Below, one piece after another: positions 20,724-31,391 of a DNA stretch of 64,000 nucleotides. The notes below the pieces were generated by a model that saw nothing but the letters and a program-made list of their open reading frames with translations, did no database searches and was not told the origin of the DNA. The translations under genes and the position numbers were made by a program. The stretch's first letter is position 1. Each line of letters opens with the position of its first letter. The DNA lies in assembly GCA_022539475.1 (NCBI GenBank), contig VCMS01000248.1, positions 80,956 through 144,955 on the forward strand, written 5' to 3'. The stretch is from Gracilaria domingensis (Eukaryota; Rhodophyta; Florideophyceae; Gracilariales; Gracilariaceae).

Positions 20724-21716
20724 TCATTTCTTCCCCCCCTCCGTATTCGATGGCTCTCCAGCGCCTTGACCATTGCGACGGCCAGCTGCGGACTGAGGTC
20801 TCCTTGGTGATCCTTTCGCATACCGCAGTAGAACACGCTTAGGGCCACCAGCAGCAGGCTCACCATCAGAGTTGGCCTCACAATCACATGTACCCAGAGC
20901 ACTGTCAGGTTTACAGTTGGCATCGTCATGAGAAAGACCTTCAATCTCTCTGATTCTCTTCGCTCTCTCTAGAGCATTCAACGCCCGCGGAAAACTATTT
21001 CCATTCATACGTCGTGGGCGAAGATGAAAGCATTTGTCATTTCTGGTCGGATGCTCTGTTCGACGCATCGTGGAAACTGAAAGCGACATGGGTTCCCCCT
21101 TTTTGTTCTGTGGGCTATAGCCTAGAATTGTCACTTCGGTGGAAATACGTACAGAACGAAAGGACTTTGCTGTGAGCATAGTAGACGGTGTTTCCGCTTG
21201 GGTAGAACCAACGGTAGCGGGTTCAATGCCAAAATCATCGTCCGTGCTGGCTGCTGGGCTGACTGAGTTTTCCGAATTTTGTGTTTCGATGCTTAGGGCA
21301 AAAGGCGTGTCCTTGGGAAACCTGGGCGTCTGCGCTCTTCTTGGCATTCGAGCGTCATCGGGGTGAGGTTGTTCCTGTTCTTCTCGCTGGTGTTCCCCCG
21401 GGTTGATTCTTGGCAAGGGCTCGTGATTGTCCATGGCAGACGAGGAAGTTGAACCGTCGGGATTGACGATTGGTATTGCCTGCAGTGATTGGTCTTGTGC
21501 ATCGGGCTGAACTGGTGGGGCCACGTTTAGCAATTCTAGGCGTCGACAAACACGCTCCAATTGCGACAGGAACCTGTTCTTCTTTGCGCCCACATTCTTT
21601 CTGGTGTTAGATCGAGTAAGTTTCTTGAGTTGATAGTCGGACATAGAATTAATTTCGCTTGACAACGGTGTACTACTCGAGGCTTGCTTCGGAACGGCCA
21701 GATTGGTATCACCCAT
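20724..21716 (-). CDS. Hypothetical basic, disordered protein
   Basis: Not recognised. ATG 21,716 gives 330 residues; the frame is open for a further 52 codons upstream without an ATG. Residues about 25-65 (SDYQLKKLTRSNTRKN then KKNRFLSQLERVCRRLELL) form a conserved-looking basic helical segment, followed by a long Pro/Glu/Ser-rich linker. A short basic element RRMNGNSFPRALNALERA lies near 240, and the tail is basic (RRPQSAAGRRNGQG). The composition suggests a nuclear or microtubule-associated regulator, but no domain is identifiable. Confidence 0.5.
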   Translation of the reverse strand: MGDTNLAVPKQASSSTPLSSEINSMSDYQLKKLTRSNTRKNVGAKKNRFLSQLERVCRRLELLNVAPPVQPDAQDQSLQAIPIVNPDGSTSSSAMDNHEPLPRINPGEHQREEQEQPHPDDARMPRRAQTPRFPKDTPFALSIETQNSENSVSPAASTDDDFGIEPATVGSTQAETPSTMLTAKSFRSVRISTEVTILGYSPQNKKGEPMSLSVSTMRRTEHPTRNDKCFHLRPRRMNGNSFPRALNALERAKRIREIEGLSHDDANCKPDSALGTCDCEANSDGEPAAGGPKRVLLRYAKGSPRRPQSAAGRRNGQGAGEPSNTEGGKK

Positions 21717-22483
21717 GGTACAGAAACAGTACCAGTGAGCGGTAAAGAGGCCGCAGAAGGAGCAGAGCACGAGGTACCGTGCAAAGCAGGAGCTCGGAAA
21801 CTTGTCTGGCGCAAAGGCGGGGGGCTGGTCCCGCAACGAAGAGTGGCGAAACGTGAGCGGGTGGAGCAGCAAGCAATCAAACGTTGTGTTGCAGGGAACA
21901 AGGGATTACATTTCTGGCATGCTGAGTTTGTCGCTACCGCAGGTTGTAGAAAATGACAGCAAGACGCGCGGGTGAATGCGGGGCCTGAGACAGAACTCAC
22001 TCGCGCAAGCGTGGTTATTACACGAAATGCAGCAGCTATGACGTATCATTCGTTGGCAGATGGACGTTGGGGGCAGCGCAGAATTCAGTGCGCTCTCGCT
22101 GCGCTGCGCGTCGCACTGCCCGCCGTGGGAGGCGCAGAGGGGCGTTGAGCGCCGAGCAGTTTGTTTGCCCGCTTGGAATGGAACGCAGTCAGCAAGCAGT
22201 CCATCCACCGCCGCCCAGCGGCCGCGATCACACGAGCACAAGCTGACGAGCCCCAGCTGACGAGCACAGTCTGCCCTTCATCTGCCGCCACGGCGCGCCG
22301 GCGCGGAAGATACAGCAAAAATACGCGCACGCAGCTTCCACGCGCGCGCGCCGAACCAGGCGCGCTGCCCCGCGGCCACTGGTCCGCCGCTTTTCTTGCC
22401 CACGACGGCAGCGCGCTGTCTGCTAAAATGAGACAGCCACCGCCCACTCCGACTCCGCGCAGTTCACCCAACACGTTTCTTCC
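21717..22483. other. Divergent GC-rich promoter region
   Basis: About 770 bases between the minus-strand hypothetical gene and the metacaspase. The right half is GC-rich with many GCGC motifs, like the island before 17,872. Overlapping short frames are composition artefacts. Confidence 0.5.
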
Positions 22484-23750
22484 ATGAGCACAAACCGCTC
22501 CCCAGTGCAGAGAGAGCTATTAAGACGCCTAAGGTCCGCCGACCCCAATCTTGGCCCGCCTCCCCACGCCGGCCCTCCCGCCACAACCCCATACGTCAAC
22601 GCCGCGCGCGCAAACCCCCCCTACAGAGCCGCCTCGGCTCCGTCATGGACCCCGCGCCCTCGCTTAAGCGGTGAGGCCATCTCGCCGGCCGCCCGAAACT
22701 TCGTGGCCCGTGCGACCACGTCCTATGACACCAAGTTGCGACGGCGGAAAGCATTGCTTATCGGAATTGGTTATAGAAACCATAAGCACCTTACTCCGGT
22801 TCCTGGCGCCCGCAATGATGTACTCGCTATGTTCGAGTTGCTTTCCGGGCCCTTCTTTGGCTTTCCGCAGTCTGACATTCATATCTTGTGTGATGAACCC
22901 CTCACGGCGGGTGCTTGCAGTGCTGTTCAACCGACGCGTGCGCAGATTATCCGCGAGCTCCTTTGGTTAACAGAGGGAATCGTTGCGGGTGATAGCGTTG
23001 TTTTCTTCTTTGCCGGTCACGGCGAGATGGTACATGATACGTCTGGTGACGAGATTGACACTGGTTTTGATCAGGTATGTACGCAACCGTCGCTCTTCAG
23101 ACCCTGACTGCATCTGACGTCTCCTTTGTTTCTCTTTCCGTTAGTGCATCATGCCAGTGGACTTCGTGCCAAGGCCCTTGTATGACGATAAGGGAAGATT
23201 GCGAATTCGTGGTGTCGATCCAATTCTAGATGATATCATTTACAAACTTCTAGTCAAAGCGGTGCCCGAAGGCGCGAAAGTAACTGCGATCGTAGACGCC
23301 TGCAAAAGTGGTACAATATGCGACCTACCCGTTGTATACGACAAGCACTGTGCACCTAGATTTCGTAATGGCGAACGACGACCTCCACGTCACCTCAATT
23401 TCCACCACAAGGCGGCTGGAGGTTTTGTCCTGTTCAGCGGATCTGCGGACCATCAACTTTCTGCCGATATGGTTGTTCCCGTTAATATTGGCAATACTGG
23501 TAGGCAAACTCATCAAAGCTTCGGCATCATGACTAGGAGCTTTGTAGACGCAGTTTATGAGATGTGTCAATCCCGCGATCCTAGGTATGACGGCGTGGAG
23601 GGTTGGAGCTATGGAAGTTTGCTCCATAGAATCAAGATTCTCGTGAAAGAACGATGTGGACAGTTCGTCCCAAGCTACCTAGAAGAGCAAGAACCACAGC
23701 TTTCTTCTAGTCATGAGTTTGACCTGTGGACAACCAGGTTTTCGATGTGA
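22484..23750 (+). CDS. Metacaspase (type I), two exons
   Basis: Cysteine endopeptidase of clan CD, cleaving after Arg or Lys, with roles in stress response and cell death. The coding sequence is exon 1 22,484-23,074 and exon 2 23,145-23,750, giving 398 residues. The 70-base intron has GTATGT and a pyrimidine-rich CCGTTAG end, and splicing joins GFDQ to CIMPVDF, the expected metacaspase order. A Pro-rich prodomain covers residues 1-80. The p20 core follows with RKALLIGIGY, the catalytic His179 in FFFAGHGE, and the catalytic Cys250 in DACKSG. The C-terminal p10-like part includes FVLFSGSADHQLS. There is no zinc-finger prodomain. Both catalytic residues are present, so it should be active. Confidence 0.88.
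23075..23144 (+). other. Spliceosomal intron in the metacaspase gene
   Basis: 70-base GT-AG intron: 5' site CAG|GTATGT, 3' site TTCCGTTAG|TGC. Removing it restores an uninterrupted metacaspase frame. It is the only intron I can place confidently in the window. Confidence 0.85.
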
Positions 23751-24134
23751 AGACCTGCTCGACTTCATGTACAGTAACCTATTCTTATCCTGCTTCCGGT
23801 TACGAGAGAGCCTAACGACCGGGACAAGTAAATCTTACTTTACAGTGCACGAGAAGAAGCCGACATGCTATTCTGGGATGCGTCAAGACCAATATTGAGT
23901 TGTATACAAGGTAGCACTCCAATAGAGGAACTTTATACGCTGCCTCTGTTCGCACCTTTATTCTGAGGATACTTTCGGGGGAAAAAACAAAAACCAATGT
24001 TACACAGATGCTCCTGGCAGAAGAAGGGTGCTCTTGTCTCAAGTCTGGCAGACGAAAACCCTCTGCTTATTGATATCACTATACGCATTTTTAGCCCTCT
24101 AAGAGTTTGACCAGCATATTCAATGCTAGCTTCC
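23751..24134. other. Intergenic between convergent genes
   Basis: 384 bases between the metacaspase stop and the Snu23 stop, with nothing recognised. Confidence 0.5.
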
Positions 24135-24647
24135 TCAGTTCTTGTTTTTTTCTTTGGCTTTCCGTGCCTTGATTCGTTCTTTCAAAGTCATGGGACCATC
24201 ATGTTGTTCTTTTTCTTGAGCATTGCGGTTACGAACCTCCTCTTCAAAAGCCCTTTTGATATCTTGCACTGTGGACCTTTTCACTCTCATAGACATTCCA
24301 AGAGCTTTTTGATGAAAACGACTGTTGACATGCTGCAAGTACCTATTGGAATCTTTCATAGTCGTATCACAAAGTTTACAATAGAAGCCGCTTTTCTGAA
24401 CTGAGGCCACCACCTCAATGGTTCCAACTTTAGATTCCAAGTCAACATCATGCTCTCTTTTGGTAAGCCAAGCGCGAGTGGGGGCAAATGGGTCTTCATC
24501 AACGGGAGCTGCGTTCCGTGCAGCCTTGCGCGCACGTAGCTTTTCCTGTTCGGCTTCTTTTTCAGCACGCTGGCGTTCTTGGGCCCTTTTTTCGAACGCG
24601 GCCACGTCCCAACTTCGGCGCGATACGTCACGCGATTGGTGATTCAT
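24135..24647 (-). CDS. SNU23: U4/U6.U5 tri-snRNP protein Snu23/ZMAT2
   Basis: Spliceosome component that acts during B-complex activation. The 170-residue protein from ATG 24,647 has the family layout: a basic N-terminal WD-containing segment (SWDVAAFEKRAQERQ), then a matrin-type C2H2 zinc finger (FYCKLCDTTMKDSNRYLQH, second His in NSRFHQKALG). The hallmark MSMRVKRSTVQDIKRAF stretch follows, with a Lys/Arg-rich C-terminus. Near-complete motif agreement makes the call secure. A functioning splicing machinery fits the intron seen in the adjacent metacaspase gene. Confidence 0.92.
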   Translation of the reverse strand: MNHQSRDVSRRSWDVAAFEKRAQERQRAEKEAEQEKLRARKAARNAAPVDEDPFAPTRAWLTKREHDVDLESKVGTIEVVASVQKSGFYCKLCDTTMKDSNRYLQHVNSRFHQKALGMSMRVKRSTVQDIKRAFEEEVRNRNAQEKEQHDGPMTLKERIKARKAKEKNKN

Positions 24648-25280
24648 TAATCAGTTGTTGGTAAGAGGTATAGCCTTCAAGAAGTTCGTTCACATCAAGA
24701 AACCGCTCCGTGTAAGCAGACTTAACAACAAAAGTACAACCGCAAATGAAAACATGCACTACCAACGGTACGAAAGTATCAAGGGTACACCAGCCCCTTT
24801 GTAGTACAAAGGTGCTGTTGATACACGAAGTTTTGTCTCTGAACAAGAGCCCCACAGATTGTTTATTATTCAGCATTACAAACGGTAGAAGGATACTAAA
24901 ATACACGTACACAAAATTGAAGCGGCGTTTTTGTATTGTTTCGTAGTCAAAATCACCAGAAATCCTACAGATACGAAGGAAATGATTAAACCTCGTGCAG
25001 TGCGAGTCGGTTAATCTAAGAGCCAGTACTACTGACGGCAAGAGGATTAGACTACCAACGGTACCGGTTTCGCTCGTGCAACGAAAGTTGTTAGAAGAAG
25101 CTGCACCGGATGCTATACTCAACATCTGTGAGCAAGGAAACAGAGCAATTGTGCTAGACTTGTGATTAATAATACAGCTAACCCTCTGCCCAAGACGTTA
25201 TCCCTCCTTTCCCTCTGCCTTTGCCTCAGAAGTCTCGATATTCAGCCTCCTGTTCTTTCGTTCCGTTAACATATATTCAG
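24648..25280 (-). other. Divergent intergenic region with a doubtful small membrane-protein frame
   Basis: The region separates Snu23 from prolyl oligopeptidase. A minus-strand frame 24,628-25,125 (ATG, 165 codons) has two hydrophobic stretches (FNFVYVYFSILLPFVML and FVPLVVHVFICGCTFVV), but it overlaps the Snu23 start by 20 bases and resembles no family I know. I keep it as a possibility only. Confidence 0.25.
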
Positions 25281-27452
25281 ATGAATTCGGTTTTTTACCC
25301 TGTGTCTCGAAGGGATGAGTCCGTAATAGATGATCTACACGGTCATGAAGTTTCAGATCCATACCGATGGCTTGAAAACCCAGACAGCCCAGAAACCATC
25401 GCATGGATAGAGGAGCAGAATGAGGTTACGTCCTCGTTTCTTATAGGTGCAGAATCGTCTCGACCAAAGATTCAGGCTGTCATTGAGGGACTTATGAACT
25501 ATGATAGGTTCTCATGCCCATGGAAACGAGGGTCGTACTTCTACTATCACCACCGGGCTGGGCTCGCTAATCAAGCAGTGCTCATGCAGGCCGAAGGTAT
25601 AGATTCAGAACCACGAGTGTTTTTAGATCCCAATACAATGTCTGAGGACGGTACTGTTACCATTGGTTCAATGTCTTGGTCCAATGACGGCGAGTATCTT
25701 GCCTACGGATTGAAGCGAGGAGGAAGTGATTGGGAAGAGATCCACGTAATGGATTGTCAAACTCTGGATCATCTGTCTGAAGCACTTGAGTGGGCGAAAT
25801 TTACCAGTATTGCTTGGACTCATGACGGAAAGGGATTCTATTACGCTCGATTCCCACCACCGGCATCTCTAGAGGGTATTGATGACAAGGAAAGGCGAGG
25901 GGCTGAAACAGACGAGTCCCGCTTTCAAGCACTTTACTACCACAGTATTGGAACCTCACAGGACCAAGATCGCCTTGTGTTCTCCGATGACGAACACCCC
26001 ACACGCCTTTACGGGGTCAGTATTACGTTTGATGGACAGTATCTTTTAGTGACATCTCACGATGATTGTTCTCCAAAGAACCAAGTCTGGGTTGTCAACT
26101 TAACCAATTCTTTAGGAAATGAAGCCGGTGGAATGAGAAAGGTCATAGATCAATCGTACAACGCGCAATTCTTGTACATCGGGAACAATGAAGACGTCTT
26201 TTTCTTTAACACCAACTGGAAAGCACCAAAGAACCGAATCATCCAAATGAAGATTGATGAAACTCTTGAACATTGCACAGAGTTAATCGCTGAACATTCC
26301 AACAAGGTCCTTTCCGAGGCAATGGTCGTTAATTATGATCAGCTTGTGTTGAAATACATGGAAGACGCCTATGATAAGCTCTCCATACATAACTTAAAGT
26401 CTGGGGGACATTTATTTGATGTTCCCCTGCCAGATATCGGTTCCGTTTCAATATCCGGGCGCCGTGACCAGGACTTCATGACTTATATGTTTACAAGTTT
26501 TCTTTATGCCGGTATTGTGTTTTATGTTGACTTAACGATTCCCGTTAAGGACGGCACTCGTGTGTTTCGAAGAATGGATCCACCGGGATTTGACCCCTCA
26601 AAGTACAAAACCAGGCAGATCTTTTACACGTCAAAGGATGGAACCAAGATACCAATGTTCGTCATTGGAACTCGCAGTTCCCTCGAGAGTGGTTCATCTT
26701 CTGACAGACCATGTCTTTTGTACGGCTACGGTGGCTTTATGATATCTTTAACTCCCGCATATTCGGCAAGATGGGCTGCTTGGCTTGAAGCTCTTGGGGG
26801 TTCCGTCGCTATCGCAAACTTGCGGGGTGGAGATGAGTATGGTTCTGAATGGCATGAACAGGGTATCTTGGAAAAGAAGCAGAACGTATTCGACGACTTT
26901 CAATGGGCAGCGAAGTACCTCTGCAATGAGATGAAAATCACAACGCCCAAACGGCTAATGATTATGGGTGGAAGCAATGGGGGCCTGCTCGTTGGCGCCT
27001 GTGTCAACCAAGCACCAGAACTTTACGGAGCGGCTGTTGCACAAGTTGGTGTGCATGATATATTGCGTTTCCATAAGTTCACAATTGGATCTGCGTGGGT
27101 TAGTGACTTCGGAGACCCGGATAATCCCGAACATTTCGAGTTCCAGAAAAAGTACTCCCCTTTGCACAACGTGTTTTCTCCAGACGAGAGAGGTGTACCC
27201 TATCCTGCAATTCTGCTTACGACTGGAGACCACGACGATAGGGTTGTTCCGCTGCACACGTTGAAGTACGGAGCGACGTTACAGTACAAGGCAGGTCGTA
27301 GTAAGCTTCAGGAAGGAAAGCCGCTTTTAATACGAGTAGATGTTAAAGCTGGACATGGAGCTGGTAAGCCTACGACCAAGGTAATTCAAGAACTGTGTGA
27401 TACATTGCTCTTTGCGGCGCTCTCGCTAGACATCCATGTAGCTCAAAAGTAG
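25281..27452 (+). CDS. Prolyl oligopeptidase (S9A)
   Basis: Serine peptidase cutting short peptides after proline, usually cytosolic. From ATG 25,281 the protein has 723 residues, close to the family's ~710. The N-terminus (HGHEVSDPYRWLENPDS) is the signature start of S9A enzymes. Residues about 75-430 form the beta-propeller that restricts access to small substrates. The C-terminal hydrolase has the elbow GGSNGGLL with Ser565, the Asp-bearing segment DHDDRVVPLH near 650, and His692 in KAGHGAGKP. There is no signal peptide or membrane anchor. All triad residues are present. Confidence 0.95.
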   Translation: MNSVFYPVSRRDESVIDDLHGHEVSDPYRWLENPDSPETIAWIEEQNEVTSSFLIGAESSRPKIQAVIEGLMNYDRFSCPWKRGSYFYYHHRAGLANQAVLMQAEGIDSEPRVFLDPNTMSEDGTVTIGSMSWSNDGEYLAYGLKRGGSDWEEIHVMDCQTLDHLSEALEWAKFTSIAWTHDGKGFYYARFPPPASLEGIDDKERRGAETDESRFQALYYHSIGTSQDQDRLVFSDDEHPTRLYGVSITFDGQYLLVTSHDDCSPKNQVWVVNLTNSLGNEAGGMRKVIDQSYNAQFLYIGNNEDVFFFNTNWKAPKNRIIQMKIDETLEHCTELIAEHSNKVLSEAMVVNYDQLVLKYMEDAYDKLSIHNLKSGGHLFDVPLPDIGSVSISGRRDQDFMTYMFTSFLYAGIVFYVDLTIPVKDGTRVFRRMDPPGFDPSKYKTRQIFYTSKDGTKIPMFVIGTRSSLESGSSSDRPCLLYGYGGFMISLTPAYSARWAAWLEALGGSVAIANLRGGDEYGSEWHEQGILEKKQNVFDDFQWAAKYLCNEMKITTPKRLMIMGGSNGGLLVGACVNQAPELYGAAVAQVGVHDILRFHKFTIGSAWVSDFGDPDNPEHFEFQKKYSPLHNVFSPDERGVPYPAILLTTGDHDDRVVPLHTLKYGATLQYKAGRSKLQEGKPLLIRVDVKAGHGAGKPTTKVIQELCDTLLFAALSLDIHVAQK

Positions 27453-27661
27453 ACTAAAGACTAGCGGTGAGAATGAAGAAACAAAATGTATTACTTTGCA
27501 TACCATGAAAATATGTTGCGATTACTACTGTATGTCTACCGGCTCTATTGCAAGACTAACGAAGATATAGACCGTACTGATTTGGCCCCTCCAATTAGGT
27601 TGACAGAAGCGGTTCTCCTTCTGAACGAAACTTAGCTCTCAAGTAGGCCGCGGGCTGTTGC

Positions 27662-29083
27662 TCAACCTCTAAAGACTTGATCCTCGATTTTCAGTTTGTA
27701 TGAAGACCAGAGCTGAGGTAAACTGGAGTCATTTCCTTTTCCAACCACAAGAGATATCTCGGTAAGCAATTTATGGAAAGAGAGTGCCCGCTCGTGAGAA
27801 TGATTGAGGTTATCACTCACTACCGATACGAAAGCTGAGCTCAGAGTTGTTTGCTCCCGCCTGGAAGAGAAGGAAATCAACTTCTTCGGAGTCTCTGCGC
27901 CTCGCGTTAGGCAAACTAAATCTCCTTTCTCGAAGAGCGTGGCAGCAAGTGCTTCTCGTTGTTCCTCTTCAACTTCTTTCTTCAACTCTAAGTATTCCTT
28001 ATGTTGACGAGAGTATCCCATCACTCCGCGCTTTAAAGAAAGATGGTGAAGCAGATCTTTATCGTCAACCTCTACAGAATCGCTCACATAAAGGCGATTT
28101 TTCTTTCCTTGTCGTACACAATGAACATGTGGAAGGTTGAGCATTTGGTTCGAAAACCGGCAATCAAGTATGACCGTCAAGCGAACACCTATGTTCAACT
28201 CTTCGATCAAAACAGAAGATATCGTTTCCTTTGTGATCAGAGATCCAGTGGGATAGTCTGAAGGTATGATGCATTGAATAACTGACCTCAAATCGTTTCT
28301 GCGCCTCTGCACGCCGTGACCGCGATAGGCGAAAATAAGGTCATCCCCTGGCTTCGCATTTACGACAAGCCATTTCATTGCATTTAAGATGTTCTCACGA
28401 GTGGGTTCGAGAAGAATGGCTCCTGCAGCGCTGTATGGTTTATCACTTAGAAGCCATATGTTTCTCTTATCAAAGCCAAGTTTCCTTATCAGTAGATTGT
28501 GAAACAAGGCTAGATGATCTGCTGAGTTTGGCAAAGGTCCAACGTCTTTAGTTCCCGCGTAGGTGATTCCAATAAGAACGGCACGTTTCTTTGACAATTT
28601 TTTTCGAGATGTAGCTAGGATGTCAGAATTGTTTCCAGTGGGCAGATCTCTGGAGATTTTCATGGAATGGGGACTCCGTGGTCCGTTTGATGAAGCTGGC
28701 CCTATTTGCACATAAGGGGTTTCTAATGACGTCTTGGATCTTCTTGAAGCCCTTAAATCCCTTGAGGAAATAGGCGAGGCCGCAATACTGTGGTGCCTTC
28801 TCGTAGTTCTTGCCAACGGACTTAGTGGGATCTGTGAATCTGGACTCCATTGAGAACTTGACGAATATGCAGTCTTTTTCCGAGTCGGTGTGCTGTCAGT
28901 TGCGAAGCTCACTGTCTTTGATCGGGCTTTCGTTGTCGCTGGACTCGAAGATGAAACAACGTCTGATACAAAAGAATTGGCCTCGCGGTTAAGGAAACGT
29001 AGTTGTGGTGGTTGATGGAGCGGTTGTCGCCCTGTTTTCGGCGGCAGCTCTATTGTCCTTGGAGCAAATGGAAGCTCCGTCAT
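27662..29083 (-). CDS. Metacaspase-like protein with altered catalytic cysteine
   Basis: 473-residue homologue of the metacaspase at 22,484. A disordered Ser/Pro/Arg-rich N-terminus covers about 1-165. The caspase-fold core begins at KKRAVLIGITYAG and continues through PNSADHLALFHNLL and LLSDKPYSA. His256 is conserved in YRGHGV. Where the active metacaspase has DACKSG, this protein has DCRFSN: Cys308 sits one position early and Arg309 occupies the nucleophile position. Loss of protease activity is therefore likely, suggesting a regulatory pseudo-enzyme; a shifted but working cysteine is less likely. The frame is fully open, which argues against simple decay. No intron is needed. Confidence 0.75.
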   Translation of the reverse strand: MTELPFAPRTIELPPKTGRQPLHQPPQLRFLNREANSFVSDVVSSSSPATTKARSKTVSFATDSTPTRKKTAYSSSSQWSPDSQIPLSPLARTTRRHHSIAASPISSRDLRASRRSKTSLETPYVQIGPASSNGPRSPHSMKISRDLPTGNNSDILATSRKKLSKKRAVLIGITYAGTKDVGPLPNSADHLALFHNLLIRKLGFDKRNIWLLSDKPYSAAGAILLEPTRENILNAMKWLVVNAKPGDDLIFAYRGHGVQRRRNDLRSVIQCIIPSDYPTGSLITKETISSVLIEELNIGVRLTVILDCRFSNQMLNLPHVHCVRQGKKNRLYVSDSVEVDDKDLLHHLSLKRGVMGYSRQHKEYLELKKEVEEEQREALAATLFEKGDLVCLTRGAETPKKLISFSSRREQTTLSSAFVSVVSDNLNHSHERALSFHKLLTEISLVVGKGNDSSLPQLWSSYKLKIEDQVFRG

Positions 29084-30584
29084 GACTTCGAGATTTTGAG
29101 CGGCTCAAGAAGTTCGCTCCGCTTTGATGAACTCAGGGTCAAGCTGAGTACTCTGGTTGGAACTGTTGCTCGCGCATCAGTTTAGCATGAAGAACTTAGA
29201 GGTTTGGCTGCAGTGCAACCCTCACTGAGATCATTACCTAACTTTTGGTTGCCTACGGCTTTTCACGACCCCTTATATGTGGGCTACCAGCGATGTAACG
29301 GACTGCTCTCATTTGAATTGAGGGAGGGTCAAATTCATGCTATGGTGCCGCAGTGCTACATCGAAAAGCGGAACTGAATACAGAGGCTTAAGCATTGAAC
29401 TTCGTTCGAAAGCGATGAAAACGAAACTTCGTGTCCTAGAAGGACCATGCCCCGCAAGCTTCCGATTTCCCCTCTTAAGTGAGAAACATTCCATGACAAA
29501 TTCAAATAAGCCAACTTACGGTGAAGGCTCACCAAAGAATTATCACAACAATCGTGCTTGCTGAGATAGAACGCTGTCGGTGCGTTGACGTAGAGCTTGT
29601 GAACTTTGCTGAAGATAACAAAGAACCTAACCCGGTAGCCATACTAAAAACGTATACTTACGTAGCAGATAGCCCCGTAGAGGGGCTGAATATTGACGAT
29701 CGATTGAAGACCCCTGGGAGTCCTTAGTGGAAGGCTAGCATCCATACTATCTAGTACATAGTATGGGTCCTAGCTCGTGTAGATAGTATCTAAACCCGAT
29801 CTAAACATACCGGCCCCCAGGGGACGTCGGTACGAATTTCGTACCTAGTAGCAGGGCTACCAGGCTGGGTACCGTACGAAGCACAAAAAAAATTTTAACA
29901 CGGGTTTTGCCAGAAAAGGGGCACAAAAAATGGTCGGTTTTGTGACAGATGCCGCATAGAAGAAAATTGCGGAGTTCACCTACTCGTTTGAAATGTACAC
30001 CGTTCGTAAGCTCTTCTCTATAGAATTCCTCTCAGCTTAACAGATTCTGAAATGGAGCTCTCTCAGAGAGAGCTCCATTTCAGAATCTGTTTAATAATCA
30101 TGCGCCAGTCTCTGCTCAAAAATGGAGCATTTGGCGGGAGATACATCCATGAAAATAATAAAAAAACAAATTCTGAGTACGAGCATCGATGTAAGTGCTG
30201 TCGGCTCGCTCCACTCACTCGTACACACCGACGAAGTACTTATAATACGGACTCATAGCTGAGCGCAGCGCCGCGATGTGAGGCCGAAGCGTTGAGTTCG
30301 CCACGCTCTGCGTGCCACTGAGTGCCGAATTTGCTGGCGTCCAAGTCGCCACTGCTGCCTCTATTGATGGGCGCTGCGCGCGCGTCTTACGTAACGTTTT
30401 GGCGCGCGTTGATAACACGGCTGGCGCCATCCAATGCGTAGAGAAAGTATGTACGACCAACGTCGCGCATCTTGCTTCGATATGATGGCGGACCTCTGGA
30501 AAAGACCATGTCAGCTGTGCGACGCTTTCTGCAGCAAAAGATGCAAAACCGCCGTTTGCGGGGTACGTCAGGCTGGCGCGTCAA
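29084..30584. other. Intergenic, degraded sequence with palindromes
   Basis: About 1.5 kb with no secure gene. It contains a perfect 51-base palindrome at 30,040-30,090 (listed separately), a short palindrome GGTACGAA/TTCGTACC near 29,830, and AT-rich unique sequence. A short frame at 29,521-29,727 has no family resemblance. Confidence 0.5.
30040..30090. repeat. Perfect 51-base palindrome
   Basis: Arms of 25 bases (30,040-30,064 and 30,066-30,090) are exactly complementary around a single A. The core is GGAGCTCTCTC. Perfect conservation implies a recent foldback insertion or a functional cruciform or hairpin. Confidence 0.85.
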
Positions 30585-31391
30585 TTGTGCTTTCGCCTTC
30601 TGCTGACGAGAGCGCTTTTGCCGTTTCAGCACCAAACTGAGCTGCAATTGCTGCATCCGGCCGCGGAGTGGCTGTGGCGTCTTTGCGACGGGCAGCGCTA
30701 CGAGTTCAGTGCGCAGGCGTTGAAAGACGTGTATTTGCAGATGAACCGCAAAAATTCGGGGGGCTACACCGCTCCATTGCTCTTTTAAGTGGACCAGGTT
30801 ACCATTGTTTCCAACAAATCGGCCGAGATTCTGCGCGTGCTGGCAGACTCTCCGCCTTTCTCCATCGACGAGCACACCACGGTGTGCTTGCGTCGGCAAG
30901 AAGAGCACGGCTTGGACGTCGATCCGCGGGCGCTAAACCAGCTCTGCAAAATTGTGTATTTCAATGTGAATGACGGCGTCTATAATTTTGGGTTTGCCTT
31001 ATCCCAGCTGGCGTACAAAGAGGCGGAAGCCAATCTGTTTTCTACTCCTGAGCATATTGAGGCACTCTTCACCAACACCAGGTTTCTATGCAGTCAATAC
31101 GTCATCACCGAGGCTTATGTGCGTTTGTTCCCCACTCTCTTTCGTTTCGACTCTGTCTATTCTGTGCTTTTCAAAGCATGTCGCAAGTCTATTCGGGCCG
31201 ACTATCCGGCCATATCCGCCTGGTTGCGAGACATATACAACTTGCCGGGCGTTGCAGAGACATGTAACCTTGACGCCACTCGCGCCAACTACCATACTAG
31301 TCCTTTTTCTTTGAACCATTGTTCCCTCCTCCGTTGGTTGCGTGCCACGCACAGACTCGCCTATGCACTTGCAACCTATGTCGGAACATGA
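30585..31391 (+). pseudogene. Glutathionyl-hydroquinone reductase (Xi-class GST) relic
   Basis: The encoded sequence matches the C-terminal two-thirds of S-glutathionyl-(hydro)quinone reductases (ECM4/YqjG type). These reduce glutathionylated hydroquinones. Visible blocks are the thioredoxin-fold end TIVSNKSAEILR, the helical-domain marker YFNVNDGVYNFGFA, RFLCSQYVITEAYVRLF, and the family signature DYPAISAWLRDIYNLPG. An in-frame TAA at 30,786-30,788 interrupts the fold between APLLF and VDQVT. The N-terminal domain with the catalytic Cys-Pro-Trp motif is not found upstream. It lies about 300 bases outside the E1 terminus and may have been damaged by the element's arrival. If the TAA is a sequencing error, the gene is still 5'-truncated. 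Confidence 0.75.
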
